Source of the DNA: Promethearchaeota archaeon
GTDB lineage: Archaea > Asgardarchaeota > Lokiarchaeia > Sigyniarchaeales > SOKP01
Reading direction: 5' to 3'
Assembly (NCBI GenBank): GCA_016930515.1
Contig: JAFGGO010000108.1
Coordinates: 32,224-96,223 of the forward strand
Length of the DNA stretch: 64,000 nt
Position 1 is the stretch's first letter; the number at the start of each line of letters is the position of its first letter. Below, in pieces: positions 27,196-36,533 of the stretch. The notes below the pieces were generated by a model that saw only the letters and a list, made by a program, of their open reading frames with translations, did not search any database and was not told the origin of the DNA. Position numbers and translations under genes: made by a program.

Positions 27196-27339
27196 AATGG
27201 CTATATTTTCTTAATAAAATGATGATTTAGGTCATATAATATCTTAAAAACCAAACGAGTAAAAAGATTCTTTGAGTGGTAAGTTTTTTTGTGAACCTCT
27301 CTTATGTTTAAGAAAAATTCACTTGTATTAAAACGATAT

Positions 27340-28434
27340 TTAAAATAAATGATCTTCTATTATTTTTGAACCATAGTCCGCTTGTTTTACTTTCACGATA
27401 TCGCTTTCAGGAATTCCAATGTCTCCTAAAAAACCTTGAACTCCTTCAATATCTTCAGTTCTGCAAAAACAATGGATGTTTGGTCCCGCATCGACAGTAA
27501 AATAGCATTCGATTCCCTCTTTTTCTTTTTGTTTCACGCCTTCTTTAAGTAATTTAGCAGTTTGAAAATATTGATATCTTAGTTTTGTAACCCGTTTCAT
27601 AACTCGTAAAGTGTTAGGATTCCAATAAAACAAGGGCGGATCAGATGTCATCATCACACTATGCATGTACAAGCAATTTTTCTCTGTTATTTTCCCCACC
27701 GTAGTAAAATCGTCGTTCATGATTGCTTCCCTGATTTCCACGCATTGTCTTTCGGATTCTTTAATTTTTATGGGATTAAACACGCTCGAATGTGCTGAAT
27801 CGTGTCCAACATTTGATATGACTTCTTTTTCCTCTCGGTTTATTACAGCTATGACGGCGGCAATGTTAAATTCGTTGCAGGCACATATTTGTTCAGCGTA
27901 AGATGTGTCATGAGAGTTTCCCTTTTTCCACCATACAAACCCGCCGTGAATCGAGCGAGCTGCAGAACCAGAACCCAGTCGTGCGTATTTTGATAGTTCG
28001 GTATTGTCTAAACCTAGATTTAAAGCATTACTAGTACACGTCGCAAGTGCTGCAAACGCTGAAGCCGAAGAAGCTAAACCCGCTGCCGTTGGGAACTTGT
28101 TCTCGCTTACCATTTTAAAATGTAGATCTACATTAGCTAACTCTTTTAATGGATTTACCACTGCCAAAATTCGTTTCATTTGGCTTTGATCAAACACGCT
28201 CAATTCATTATTTGTTTTTAAAAAAGCAGTGTCTTTGCTAAAGTTTTCTGAAAATTCTATTGTTGTGTGTGTGATAAGGTCAATTCCCGTTTTGGAACTT
28301 TCAATGGATTCTTTCGTCATGCTAACAGTATCGTTCGTGGGAATGTTAAGGTACGATGGATGATCGACGGCGCGACCCCAATATTTTATTAAGGCTATAT
28401 TTGGATGTGCTACAGCTGAAGATTTCAATTTCAT
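27340..28434 (-). CDS. mvaD: Diphosphomevalonate decarboxylase
   Basis: The protein has 364 residues of the GHMP kinase fold. The diagnostic opening is AHPNIALIKYWGR, the phosphate-binding loop is PTAAGLASSASAFAAL, followed by GSGSAARSIHGGFVWW and the catalytic-aspartate motif TVDAGPNIH. It converts mevalonate 5-diphosphate to isopentenyl diphosphate with ATP. The classical MVD motifs are intact, unlike the mevalonate-3-kinase relatives of Thermoplasmata. Many archaea instead use other routes from mevalonate 5-phosphate, so this points to the eukaryote-like mevalonate pathway. It is divergent from HMG-CoA reductase across a 124-base promoter gap. Confidence 0.9.
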   Translation of the reverse strand: MKLKSSAVAHPNIALIKYWGRAVDHPSYLNIPTNDTVSMTKESIESSKTGIDLITHTTIEFSENFSKDTAFLKTNNELSVFDQSQMKRILAVVNPLKELANVDLHFKMVSENKFPTAAGLASSASAFAALATCTSNALNLGLDNTELSKYARLGSGSAARSIHGGFVWWKKGNSHDTSYAEQICACNEFNIAAVIAVINREEKEVISNVGHDSAHSSVFNPIKIKESERQCVEIREAIMNDDFTTVGKITEKNCLYMHSVMMTSDPPLFYWNPNTLRVMKRVTKLRYQYFQTAKLLKEGVKQKEKEGIECYFTVDAGPNIHCFCRTEDIEGVQGFLGDIGIPESDIVKVKQADYGSKIIEDHLF

Positions 28435-28558
28435 GTTAAACCACTTTTATATTATAGAAATTTGTATTCAAGGAATTATAAATTTGGTTTTGTTTTTAAA
28501 GAAACTGTTTATAGATTAGAACTTAATCTTTAAATAACAAGGAAAAATAAATGCAAGT
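28435..28558. promoter_or_regulatory. Divergent promoter region between mvaD and HMG-CoA reductase
   Basis: The 124-base gap between divergent genes is very AT-rich. On the minus strand a TATA-like TATAATATAAAAG lies about 15-30 bases before the mvaD start. On the plus strand CTGTTTATAG and TTTAAATA lie about 25-50 bases before the reductase ATG. Short or absent leaders are suggested. No clear palindrome is present. Confidence 0.4.
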
Positions 28559-29722
28559 ATGAACGAGTATTCTTCAGAGATATCGGGTTTCCATAAGCTC
28601 TCTATCGAAGAGAGGTTAAAAATAATCAAGGAAAAAGTAGGTCTTAACGACGAGGAAACTGATATTCTCCAGAATTTTGGATATTTTGAACCCCAAGCAA
28701 TGGACATGCTCATTGAAAATGTTATAGGAAGTTATCAATTACCTTATTCAATCGCATGCAACTTTAAAATAAATGGAAACGATTACCTCGTTCCAATGGT
28801 CTTGGAAGAACCTTCGGTTGTAGCTGCTGCTTCAAATGTGGCGAGGATGGCGAGAAAATATGGTGGGTTTCACTGCGAAAAAATTCGTCAAGTCATGATA
28901 GGTCAAATTCAGATCGTGAATCTTAAAGCAGTTGAAGATGCTGTAAAAAATATTGAGGTAAACAAGGAAAAAATTATTCGTCTCGCAAACGACCAAGATC
29001 CTATTCTCATTAAATTTGGAGGAGGTGCAGTTGATTTAGAAGTAAGACCAATCGATACTATTAAAGGACCGATGATAATCGTCCACTTGCTCGTCAATGT
29101 ACTGGATGCAATGGGTGCTAACGCCGTGAACACGATGGCCGAGGCAATAGCACCGCTTTTGGAAGAATTATCCCGTGGAAAAGTCTTGCTCAGGATTATT
29201 TCGAATCTTGCTACTCATAGAATCGCAAAATGCAAGGCTACTTTTGATAAGGACATGCTAGGGGGTGCTGAAGTGGTTGAGGGCATATTAAATGCTTATG
29301 CGTTTGCTAAGGCAGATCCTTTCAGATGTGCAACTCATAATAAAGGAATAATGAACGGGATAATAGCTCTTACTTTAGCAACGGGAAACGATACACGGGC
29401 TATCGAGGCAGGAGCGCACGCTTATGCGGCTTTAAACGGATATTCCCCTCTCAGTTGTTTTGAAGTGGATCCTTTTGGTAATCTAGTAGGAGAACTTGAG
29501 CTTCCAATGGCGTTGGGAATCATTGGAGGACTCACGAAAACGCATCCGTTAGCAAGGATTTCGCTAAAGATTCTGGGGATAAAAAAAGCAGAAGAATTGG
29601 CTCAAGTTGCCGTTGCGCTTGGGCTCTGCCAGAATGTGGCGGCTTTAAGGGCACTTGCTGCCGAAGGCATACAAGCGGGGCACATGAAGTTGCACAAAAG
29701 AAAAGCAGAAAAAATAGATTGA
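28559..29722 (+). CDS. mvaA: Class II-type HMG-CoA reductase
   Basis: The protein has 387 residues and the length and motifs of class II HMG-CoA reductases: GFHKLSIEERLKII at the start, the EEPSVVAAASN glutamate motif, DAMGANAVNTMAE, and the DPFRCATHNKGIMNGI nucleotide/lysine region. There is no membrane anchor. It reduces HMG-CoA to mevalonate using NAD(P)H (class II enzymes often prefer NADH). Class I enzymes are commoner in archaea; class II is known from Archaeoglobus, Thermoplasmata and several Asgard lineages. The neighbouring mvaD and HMG-CoA synthase support a biosynthetic role. ATG at 28559 is used; an overlapping ATG at 28551 is out of frame. Confidence 0.92.
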   Translation: MNEYSSEISGFHKLSIEERLKIIKEKVGLNDEETDILQNFGYFEPQAMDMLIENVIGSYQLPYSIACNFKINGNDYLVPMVLEEPSVVAAASNVARMARKYGGFHCEKIRQVMIGQIQIVNLKAVEDAVKNIEVNKEKIIRLANDQDPILIKFGGGAVDLEVRPIDTIKGPMIIVHLLVNVLDAMGANAVNTMAEAIAPLLEELSRGKVLLRIISNLATHRIAKCKATFDKDMLGGAEVVEGILNAYAFAKADPFRCATHNKGIMNGIIALTLATGNDTRAIEAGAHAYAALNGYSPLSCFEVDPFGNLVGELELPMALGIIGGLTKTHPLARISLKILGIKKAEELAQVAVALGLCQNVAALRALAAEGIQAGHMKLHKRKAEKID

Positions 29723-29767
29723 TATCCATTATTATTGACTTGTATTTGCTTAATAAGGCTTAAAGGA

Positions 29768-30100
29768 TCATATGATTGAAAGACTCCTTGTTTTTTCAAG
29801 ACCTTTTGCAAATTTAGACATTTTAAATTGGACGCAATCGTTTGTTTGAATGATCTTTATCGCCCATTGGGGAATAAAGCTATTATACTTTACTTCCATG
29901 ATGCATGTTCCCGGAGGAACGATAAATTTTGAACCTCCTCCGTAATGAAGATCGAGATTATAATTTCGAACTACCATGTTTGTGTCAAAAGTAAGCCTGA
30001 AATTTCTTTCCATTATCGATACATACGGTTGTCTTTTATAAGAAACACAACATTCGGGTTTCAAGTTTAATCTTTTTATAAGAAACCAATTCTCTTCCAA
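29768..30100 (-). pseudogene. C-terminal remnant of a VTC-domain (polyphosphate polymerase-like) protein
   Basis: The 110 residues match only the second half of a VTC domain: SYKRQPYVSIMERNFRLTFD, then FIVPPGTCIMEVKYNSFIPQW and the closing FKMSKFAKG. Full VTC proteins are about 220-260 residues. The N-terminal half, with the basic residues that bind nucleotide and polyphosphate, is missing. In frame, the reading goes on upstream only for about 17 more codons to a stop at about 30151 without recognisable VTC sequence. The start would be TTG at 30100. It is most simply a truncated gene left after a deletion, beside the carotenoid genes. Confidence 0.6.
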
Positions 30101-30328
30101 TGTTTTTTTATCTTGATTGGTATTAAATTCAAGCCAAAATTGAAAAATGAATCTTCAATGAATTTAATGAAAAGATCTTCAATCATATGTTTAGAAATTG
30201 AAATATTATTTAAAAACCAGTTGGAGTGTTGCTGGAATATTGATATGTTCTATTCTCTTATTCTGAAAATACAAAAACATTATATAAATATCTTCGTGTT
30301 GGAATAAATGATAAAAATGAGAGAAGAT

Positions 30329-31840
30329 TCATTTATTTTTTTTCATTGCTACCTTTTTAACATCTTTTGTGATCTTTTCACAAGCAAGTTGAGCAGAAAT
30401 GATGGAAACTGGGACTCCCACACCGGGATGAGTATAATGTCCGGCGTAATACAGGTTTTTAACCTTCTTGCTTTTATGATGAGGTCTAAACACGGCAGTT
30501 TGTCGCAAGGTATGAGCTAATCCAAGTGCCGTACCCTTGAAAGCGTGAAATGTATTTTTAAAATGCTCGTGCGCAACAATCCGTTTTACAACGATAGAGT
30601 CCTTAATCGATTCTCCCGTTAGTTTTTCAACCTTTTCAAGGACTTTATCAAAATATTGCTCTCGGAAGGATTCAATATCGTCAAGATCGGGAGAAACTAA
30701 AACAAGAATGGTCATGAGCTCTCCTCCCTCAGGAATTAGGGACGGATCTGACTTTGAAGGGACGGTAATATAAATAGATGGATCTTCTGGCCATTGTGGG
30801 TTTGATCCAAAAATCTTATTGAAGTAATCGTCCCAATCGGGGTTAAAATAAAAATTATGATGCAAGAAATTGTTTAATTTCTTGTTCAACCCAAGATAAA
30901 CCAAGAACGCCGCTGGAGCAATTATTTTCTTCTTCCAATACTTCTCTTTATATGTTCTATATTTTTCCTCTATTAATTTCATTTCTCCATGTTCGTAATC
31001 TCCTGTGTTTAAAATGATGTCCGCTTGAAAATTTCCATTACTTGTTAGCAATCTCTTTCCCATTTTGTCTTTTACTTCTATTTTAAACACTTCAGTATTA
31101 AACTTGAAATCTACTCCTTTTTCTACTCCTAAATTTTTAATTGCGTCAACAATGGCTCCAAAACCCCCCAATGGATACCAAATTCCAAGGTTCATATCAC
31201 AATGAGCTAAAATAGAATAAACCGCGGGGCTAATGGGCGGGGAGGCACCAACAAAAGCTACGCTATATTGGACAATTTTTTGAGCTTTATCGCTTTTAAA
31301 ATATTTTTTTACGAACTTATCAAGTTTCGTGAGAATTTTAAGCTTTAATCCCTTAAAAATCAGCGATCTATCCAAAAAATCAAGGATATTCCAATAATCC
31401 TTATAGAGAAAATGATCGAAAACGATATCGTACATTGCTTTCGAGCGTTCGATAAATTTTCGTAATTTTTTACCTCCTTCCTTTTCGAATGTATCAAAAA
31501 GTTTGTAATTTTCGTTTATATCTGCCTTGATATCTAAAGAATCGTTTTCACCGAAATGAACTCGATAAGAGGGATCTATACGCACTGTTTTATAATAATC
31601 TTCGGGTTTTTTTCCAAAGAGGGCGAAAAAATTGTCAAACGCATCAATCATCATGTACCACGAGGGTCCCATATCAAAGACGTAACCTTTTTCTTGCCAA
31701 ACCATGCCTCGACCTCCAGGCTTGTCGTTTTTCTCGAGTACCGTGACTTCGAAGCCTTCTTTTGCTAAAATAGCTGCTGCTGATAAACCAGTAAAACCGG
31801 CTCCTATAACCATTACTTTTCTTCCTTTTATTTCTTTCAT
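30329..31840 (-). CDS. crtI: CrtI-type phytoene desaturase / carotenoid oxidoreductase 1
   Basis: The protein has 503 residues. The N-terminal FAD motif is VMVIGAGFTGLSAAAIL, with the GGRGMVWQEKGYVFDMGPSW segment that marks the CrtI family. The C-terminal FAD-closing motif is NLYYAGHYTHPGVGVP. Family members desaturate or isomerise phytoene, or oxidise carotenoid end groups. It directly follows phytoene synthase by 11 bases, so it is the better candidate for phytoene-to-lycopene desaturation in this window. The second CrtI paralogue at 36534 lies in a separate operon. The start ATG at 31840 gives a short leader before the FAD motif. Confidence 0.88.
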   Translation of the reverse strand: MKEIKGRKVMVIGAGFTGLSAAAILAKEGFEVTVLEKNDKPGGRGMVWQEKGYVFDMGPSWYMMIDAFDNFFALFGKKPEDYYKTVRIDPSYRVHFGENDSLDIKADINENYKLFDTFEKEGGKKLRKFIERSKAMYDIVFDHFLYKDYWNILDFLDRSLIFKGLKLKILTKLDKFVKKYFKSDKAQKIVQYSVAFVGASPPISPAVYSILAHCDMNLGIWYPLGGFGAIVDAIKNLGVEKGVDFKFNTEVFKIEVKDKMGKRLLTSNGNFQADIILNTGDYEHGEMKLIEEKYRTYKEKYWKKKIIAPAAFLVYLGLNKKLNNFLHHNFYFNPDWDDYFNKIFGSNPQWPEDPSIYITVPSKSDPSLIPEGGELMTILVLVSPDLDDIESFREQYFDKVLEKVEKLTGESIKDSIVVKRIVAHEHFKNTFHAFKGTALGLAHTLRQTAVFRPHHKSKKVKNLYYAGHYTHPGVGVPVSIISAQLACEKITKDVKKVAMKKNK

Positions 31841-31851
31841 TATGATAATAC

Positions 31852-32676
31852 CTATCTTCTAATTTTAATCGAGTTTTTTATTATTTCTAAAATTATCCTC
31901 CGTTTAGAAGGTTTAACTCTCTGATCGTACACGATAAACGGATTTTCTCTTATTTTTAACGCAGTCCATTTATACATGTCCGAAGCAGTTTTAATGGGAA
32001 TTAAATATCTTTTTGGAATGTATTTATATCCGTTTTCTGCTTCTTTTACCCATTTAAAGTAAAGATCAATTTGGTCCGAGATGAATCTTATGAACTCTTC
32101 TCTGTTTTTGGTTGTTTCTTCTCTTGTCAAATTTTTCAAATCATACCCATTTAAGGGAAGATAACGCCTTCCTAGCTTAATATCTTCTAGTATATCTCGA
32201 ATAAAATTAATGTATTGCATGGATGTACCAAGTCTTTCTGCTGCGAAATAAGATCTTTCAGGCAAATCAAGGATTTTTGCCATGAATAAACCGATAACTT
32301 CGGCAGAACCGTGAATGTATTTGAGTGTTTCGACTAAGGTATCGTAATTTTTCTTTGTAAGATCCATCTCCATTGCCCATAGAAAATCGTCGACCCAAAT
32401 ACTCTCGAATTGTTTTCTACGCATCAATTCGACGAAAGAATCGATAATAATATCGTTGCTTTTCTTCCCATTGAGGGATAGTCTATACTTGTCGCAAAAA
32501 TTTAAAAAAGCCTCCTTGTTTTGTGGAATCGCATCTACATAATTATCTGCAACTCTCACGAATCCATATAAAACGAATACATCTCTTCTCACATTCTTGG
32601 GAAAGAAAATGCTACTATTGAAATAGGTCTTGCTTCCTTCCTTGAAAATAGTATGATGAATGTGTGATATTGACAT
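31852..32676 (-). CDS. crtB: Phytoene synthase
   Basis: The protein has 274 residues of the squalene/phytoene synthase family. The two Asp-rich diphosphate-Mg motifs are visible: VRVADNYVDAIP (first) and FIRDILEDIKLGRRYLP (second, about 165-180). The protein joins two geranylgeranyl diphosphates head to head into phytoene. It is the first gene of a two-gene unit with crtI 1 and is divergent from HMG-CoA synthase over a 243-base AT-rich gap, which must hold promoters for both. Squalene synthase is the alternative, but the flanking desaturases and cyclase favour phytoene. Confidence 0.9.
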   Translation of the reverse strand: MSISHIHHTIFKEGSKTYFNSSIFFPKNVRRDVFVLYGFVRVADNYVDAIPQNKEAFLNFCDKYRLSLNGKKSNDIIIDSFVELMRRKQFESIWVDDFLWAMEMDLTKKNYDTLVETLKYIHGSAEVIGLFMAKILDLPERSYFAAERLGTSMQYINFIRDILEDIKLGRRYLPLNGYDLKNLTREETTKNREEFIRFISDQIDLYFKWVKEAENGYKYIPKRYLIPIKTASDMYKWTALKIRENPFIVYDQRVKPSKRRIILEIIKNSIKIRR

Positions 32677-32919
32677 GTTGTAGAATGATAAATTTCATTT
32701 ATTTTATATATTTTGCATTTAAAATATTAATAGATTTTATATATTAGTAGAGAGATAAGTTTTCCTTGGATACTATCTATTTATTCAATTATAGGTTGTG
32801 GATCTTTTTCTTCTCATTAGTTGGAACTAATTAACTTGAACTTTTATAGTATTATATAAATCTAATTTATACTTTAGGGACAAAAGATTTATAAAATAAA
32901 ATGAAATCATTTACTACAT

Positions 32920-34542
32920 ATGACCGAAATAACAAATAACGATTTTTTCTTCAATGTTGGCATTGATTCTATGGGTTTTTACACTTCAAAATATTATGTT
33001 GATCTAAGAGAATTAGCAGAAGTTCGAAATGTCGATCCAGACAAGTATTTAAGGGGGTTGTTAACCACCGAGATGAGGATTCCTGGACCTGGGGAGGATA
33101 TAGTAAGCATGGCAGTAAAAGCAGGGCACTATGCCTTACATAAAGGAAATATAAACCCTGAGGAAATCGACGCCATTTTTCTAGGCACGGAAACCATGAC
33201 TTACGCCGTTAAGTCAATTGCTAATGTTCTTTCAGAGATTTTTGGTACTACCATAAATTGCGTCACTCAAGATGTATATAACGCTTGTGCTGGAGCAACA
33301 CTTGCGGTTTTAAACGCGATAGGCTTAATAAATAATGGAATAATCAACAAGGCTTTAATTATTGGGGCTGATATTAGTCATTATAAATTAGAAAGCCCAG
33401 GAGAACCAACTCAAGGTGCGGCAGCAGCAGCAGTGGTTATCTCTAAAAATCCCCGGGTCGCCGCTTTTGGAAAGAATTTTGGAAAATATACCGCTAATAT
33501 TTACGATTTCTATAGATTACCCTATGAGGATTATCCCGTTGTATTTGGAAAATATTCGATCGATTCCTATCTTAAATTCCAACTTGGGGCATTCGACGAT
33601 TTCTTCAAAAATGCTAGAAACATTCTACCCGATTATCTGGCTTTCCACTCGCCTTTTGCGAAGTTACCTCTTAAAAACATCCAAAATCTATTATTAAATA
33701 GATGGGAAACGCTGAAAAAAATCTTGCTCGATAAACAATCGCCAAATGCCTGTCCCGTGATGATTCACGATCAAGCCTGCGATGTGATGAAAGATATGAT
33801 CGAACCAATTTTTGAAAATATGAAAGTAGATGATAAATATCAAAATATTGAATCAATGAAAATTGATTTAATCAATAGTCTCACAAACAGGTTTCTTCCG
33901 ACTCTTAATGTACCGATGTCAATTGGAAATATGTATTCAGCGTCAATTTGGGCTCAATTAATTTATCTTTTAGAGAATATTGTTAATCAAAATGACCTGA
34001 TTTATTTTGGGTCTTACGGTTCTGGAGCAACATGCATTTCTGGAATGCTAAAAGTCATGCCAAGTTTTAAACAAATCGTTGAAAAAGGTCCCAAAGTAAT
34101 GAATTTCATAGAAAACAAGGAGCGTAAAACCGTTCAAGAATACGAAGAAATGAGGGAAAAAATTGACGCGAAAAAAATTCATCATGCACGAATCGAACCC
34201 CACCCATCTCCAAAAAATTATTTCGTGGAAATTGGCGTTTGCGAGGGAGGTTGCTTGGTGTCAAAATTAGAAGGGCTTGATTTTTGCCCTCGTGGTACCA
34301 ATAAAACTCATAAAAAAAGGCTTCCAATGTACGCCGTAGTGGCAACTGATCCTACTCACGATATGAATGAGAATGAATTGTCTGCAGATGATGTTGTTCG
34401 AGTTTCTCCAGATGTAAAAAAAGGTCAAACCGTTGAATACAACATGCTTCGGGCGGGAAAAAACGAATCTGCTCATTGTGTTCAAACTGGATTTATAACT
34501 TGGATTCCGACTTATAAACCTATAAATTATCCTATAGAATAA
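32920..34542 (+). CDS. HMG-CoA synthase with a C-terminal extension
   Basis: The protein has 540 residues, much longer than archaeal (about 350) and bacterial (about 390) enzymes. The catalytic cysteine is Cys123 in YNACAGATLAV, the histidine lies in AFHSPFAKL and the end of the catalytic core is YFGSYGSGATCISG (about 365-380). The enzyme condenses acetyl-CoA and acetoacetyl-CoA to HMG-CoA. After the core come a charged helix and a domain of about 110 residues with Cys pairs (GVCEGGCLVSKLEGLDFCP) and a basic KTHKKR stretch, which looks beta-rich and could bind zinc. I do not recognise that domain. The ATG at 32920 is the first in frame. Confidence 0.85.
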   Translation: MTEITNNDFFFNVGIDSMGFYTSKYYVDLRELAEVRNVDPDKYLRGLLTTEMRIPGPGEDIVSMAVKAGHYALHKGNINPEEIDAIFLGTETMTYAVKSIANVLSEIFGTTINCVTQDVYNACAGATLAVLNAIGLINNGIINKALIIGADISHYKLESPGEPTQGAAAAAVVISKNPRVAAFGKNFGKYTANIYDFYRLPYEDYPVVFGKYSIDSYLKFQLGAFDDFFKNARNILPDYLAFHSPFAKLPLKNIQNLLLNRWETLKKILLDKQSPNACPVMIHDQACDVMKDMIEPIFENMKVDDKYQNIESMKIDLINSLTNRFLPTLNVPMSIGNMYSASIWAQLIYLLENIVNQNDLIYFGSYGSGATCISGMLKVMPSFKQIVEKGPKVMNFIENKERKTVQEYEEMREKIDAKKIHHARIEPHPSPKNYFVEIGVCEGGCLVSKLEGLDFCPRGTNKTHKKRLPMYAVVATDPTHDMNENELSADDVVRVSPDVKKGQTVEYNMLRAGKNESAHCVQTGFITWIPTYKPINYPIE

Positions 34543-34611
34543 TATTTTTAAATCCAATAGGAAAATTTACATCTTTGGAATATTATCTTGAAAAGGATGA
34601 TAGTAAATCGA

Positions 34612-35715
34612 TTATAATCGTTTGAAATCTACTTTTCTTTCTTTTAACCATCCTTTCAGCGAAGAACTAATCACTATAGGTGATTTTTTAAGTTCCTCAA
34701 TAGATTTACTTCCAGTTAAAAGCATTGTAATCCTTAGTTCTCCAATGATTTTATCAATGAAGTTATCAATTGAACCTTGGCCCTCTAATGCAGCCATGAG
34801 AAAGGGTCTTGCCAAGGCTGCGTAATCTGCACCAATCCTTATCGTTTTTGCAATGTCTATTCCGTTTCTTATCCCGCCACTACCTATAATTTTTCTGTCA
34901 GTATATCCATTTGAAGCATAATTTACTTCAATAATACTCGCAGCAGTAGGAATCCCCCAGTCCCAGAATAACTCACCAAAATCCATATTAACCTTGATAT
35001 CGTGTTTTTTTGCTCTATAATATTCAACTGCAATCCAGCTTGTTCCACCCACACCTGCTACATCAATGTATTTTATTCCTATATTGAATAATTTTTTCGC
35101 TATTTCTTTGGAAATACCGCAACCTGTTTCTTTGATAACTATTGGGATATCAATTTGATCTTTTAGTTCTGCGATTTTATCAAGAGTGCCAGAGAACGCT
35201 TTATCGCCTTCTGGTTGTACTAATTCTTGGATCACGTTGAGATGTATTGCAAGAGCGTTTGCATTGATATTATTGATGATTTCTTCAATGTATTCAAATT
35301 TATCAGAATTTGCTACTTGTGCCATGCCAATATTTCCAACAATAGGGACATCGGGAGCACACTTTCTAACCGCAGAAAAGGATTCTTTCGTTTCTGGATG
35401 CCTTATTATGACTCGTTGACTTCCAACCATCATTGGTATTCGATATTTTTGGGCAGCTTTTGCTAAGGAAACATTTATTTTTTTTGTTAATTCCGTTCCA
35501 CCGGTCATTGCTCCAATTATAATTGGAGCAGACAAGGACTTGCCAAGAAATTCGCAAGATAAATTGATGTCGTCTAAATCTAATTCGGGTAAGGTATTAT
35601 GAACGAATCTCACGTGTTCGAGCCAAGTTGAATCGTGACTTTCTACATTTTCCGTACTTACCAGAACGATATGCTCGTCTTTTCTGTTTTGTATGGGTAT
35701 TTTTGAGATATCCAC
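34612..35715 (-). CDS. fni: Type 2 isopentenyl-diphosphate delta-isomerase (FMN-dependent)
   Basis: The protein has 367 residues. The opening RKDEHIVLVSTENVE, the IIGAMTGGTELTKKIN loop, MVGSQRVIIRHPE, and the FMN-phosphate-binding IIGSGGIRNGIDIAK are all typical of Fni/IDI-2. It interconverts IPP and DMAPP with reduced FMN. It lies convergent to HMG-CoA synthase (69 bases apart) and downstream of the cruF-crtI-crtY genes on the same strand, with a 104-base gap. That location links precursor balance to carotenoid formation. The ATG at 35715 is well placed against the family N-terminus. Confidence 0.92.
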   Translation of the reverse strand: MDISKIPIQNRKDEHIVLVSTENVESHDSTWLEHVRFVHNTLPELDLDDINLSCEFLGKSLSAPIIIGAMTGGTELTKKINVSLAKAAQKYRIPMMVGSQRVIIRHPETKESFSAVRKCAPDVPIVGNIGMAQVANSDKFEYIEEIINNINANALAIHLNVIQELVQPEGDKAFSGTLDKIAELKDQIDIPIVIKETGCGISKEIAKKLFNIGIKYIDVAGVGGTSWIAVEYYRAKKHDIKVNMDFGELFWDWGIPTAASIIEVNYASNGYTDRKIIGSGGIRNGIDIAKTIRIGADYAALARPFLMAALEGQGSIDNFIDKIIGELRITMLLTGSKSIEELKKSPIVISSSLKGWLKERKVDFKRL

Positions 35716-35819
35716 TTTAACACCATTTTAAAATCGATTTTAATAATAGAAGGTATGAAAACACCATTAATAAGTCTTTTAGGATAAATAATTTCGGAAT
35801 TAATCCTTATTTTTCCCAT

Positions 35820-36533
35820 TTATTTTAAAACTACGAAAATTCTGGTTGCGATAAAAAATACCGTTTGAATTAAAACAAACCACGGACTCTGTGGGCTTTC
35901 TCTTAGAGAGCATCTTTTAATTTTGGGAATTATCAAATAAGATATTGCAAATAGAAAAGATATTAAAAACCACGCAATATAATTTTGTATTGGGACTATC
36001 ATTGGATTGTTCGTTAGTGTCCAAGTCCAGTAGTTCAATCCAATCGCTGCTGGTTCCATGATATAATCAAATAATGTCGCAAGGATGGCAGTAAAGAGCG
36101 ATATAAAAAAAATCCTCATCTTATTGTTGAAACTCGGTTTGATTAATCGATCAAAAGCCCATTCAGAAAATAGTACCAACGAAAGAATGATTATTACCCA
36201 ATTCAAGCCAATAACGACGGGTACATTTAATATTTTAGGTCCAAGCACTTCTCCATAATAATATGGGCCAAAAAAGAGAGAAAATGCCACGCCAAGTGCT
36301 TCCAAGGTAAATGTAATAATATATGCAACGATGATCCAAAAAACAACATTCCACTTTTTGAAACACTTGTGAATGGCCCAGAGACCTGAGATCAAGATCA
36401 CGAGCGGAGTGATTAACATCATGAAAGAAAATGTATATTCCCAAAGATGGAACAATATTCCGATTCCATAAAAAATTGCAATTATTATCGTCTGGAACTT
36501 CCAGTCAGTTATTTTTATTTCTTTCTCTCTCAA
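35820..36533 (-). CDS. CruF-like carotenoid membrane protein (DUF422 family)
   Basis: The protein has 237 residues and about seven hydrophobic helices. The motif LFDYIMEPAAIGLNYWTW and the VPIQNYIAWFLIS helix match carotenoid biosynthesis proteins of the DUF422 type, which hydrate a carotenoid end (cyanobacterial CruF, haloarchaeal bisanhydrobacterioruberin hydratase). The start is TTG at 36533, abutting the crtI stop, with AGGAGA six bases upstream; an ATG overlapping the crtI stop is in another frame. It forms an operon with crtI 2 and the lycopene cyclase. No lycopene elongase gene is in the window, so the end product is open. Confidence 0.75.
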   Translation of the reverse strand: MREKEIKITDWKFQTIIIAIFYGIGILFHLWEYTFSFMMLITPLVILISGLWAIHKCFKKWNVVFWIIVAYIITFTLEALGVAFSLFFGPYYYGEVLGPKILNVPVVIGLNWVIIILSLVLFSEWAFDRLIKPSFNNKMRIFFISLFTAILATLFDYIMEPAAIGLNYWTWTLTNNPMIVPIQNYIAWFLISFLFAISYLIIPKIKRCSLRESPQSPWFVLIQTVFFIATRIFVVLK

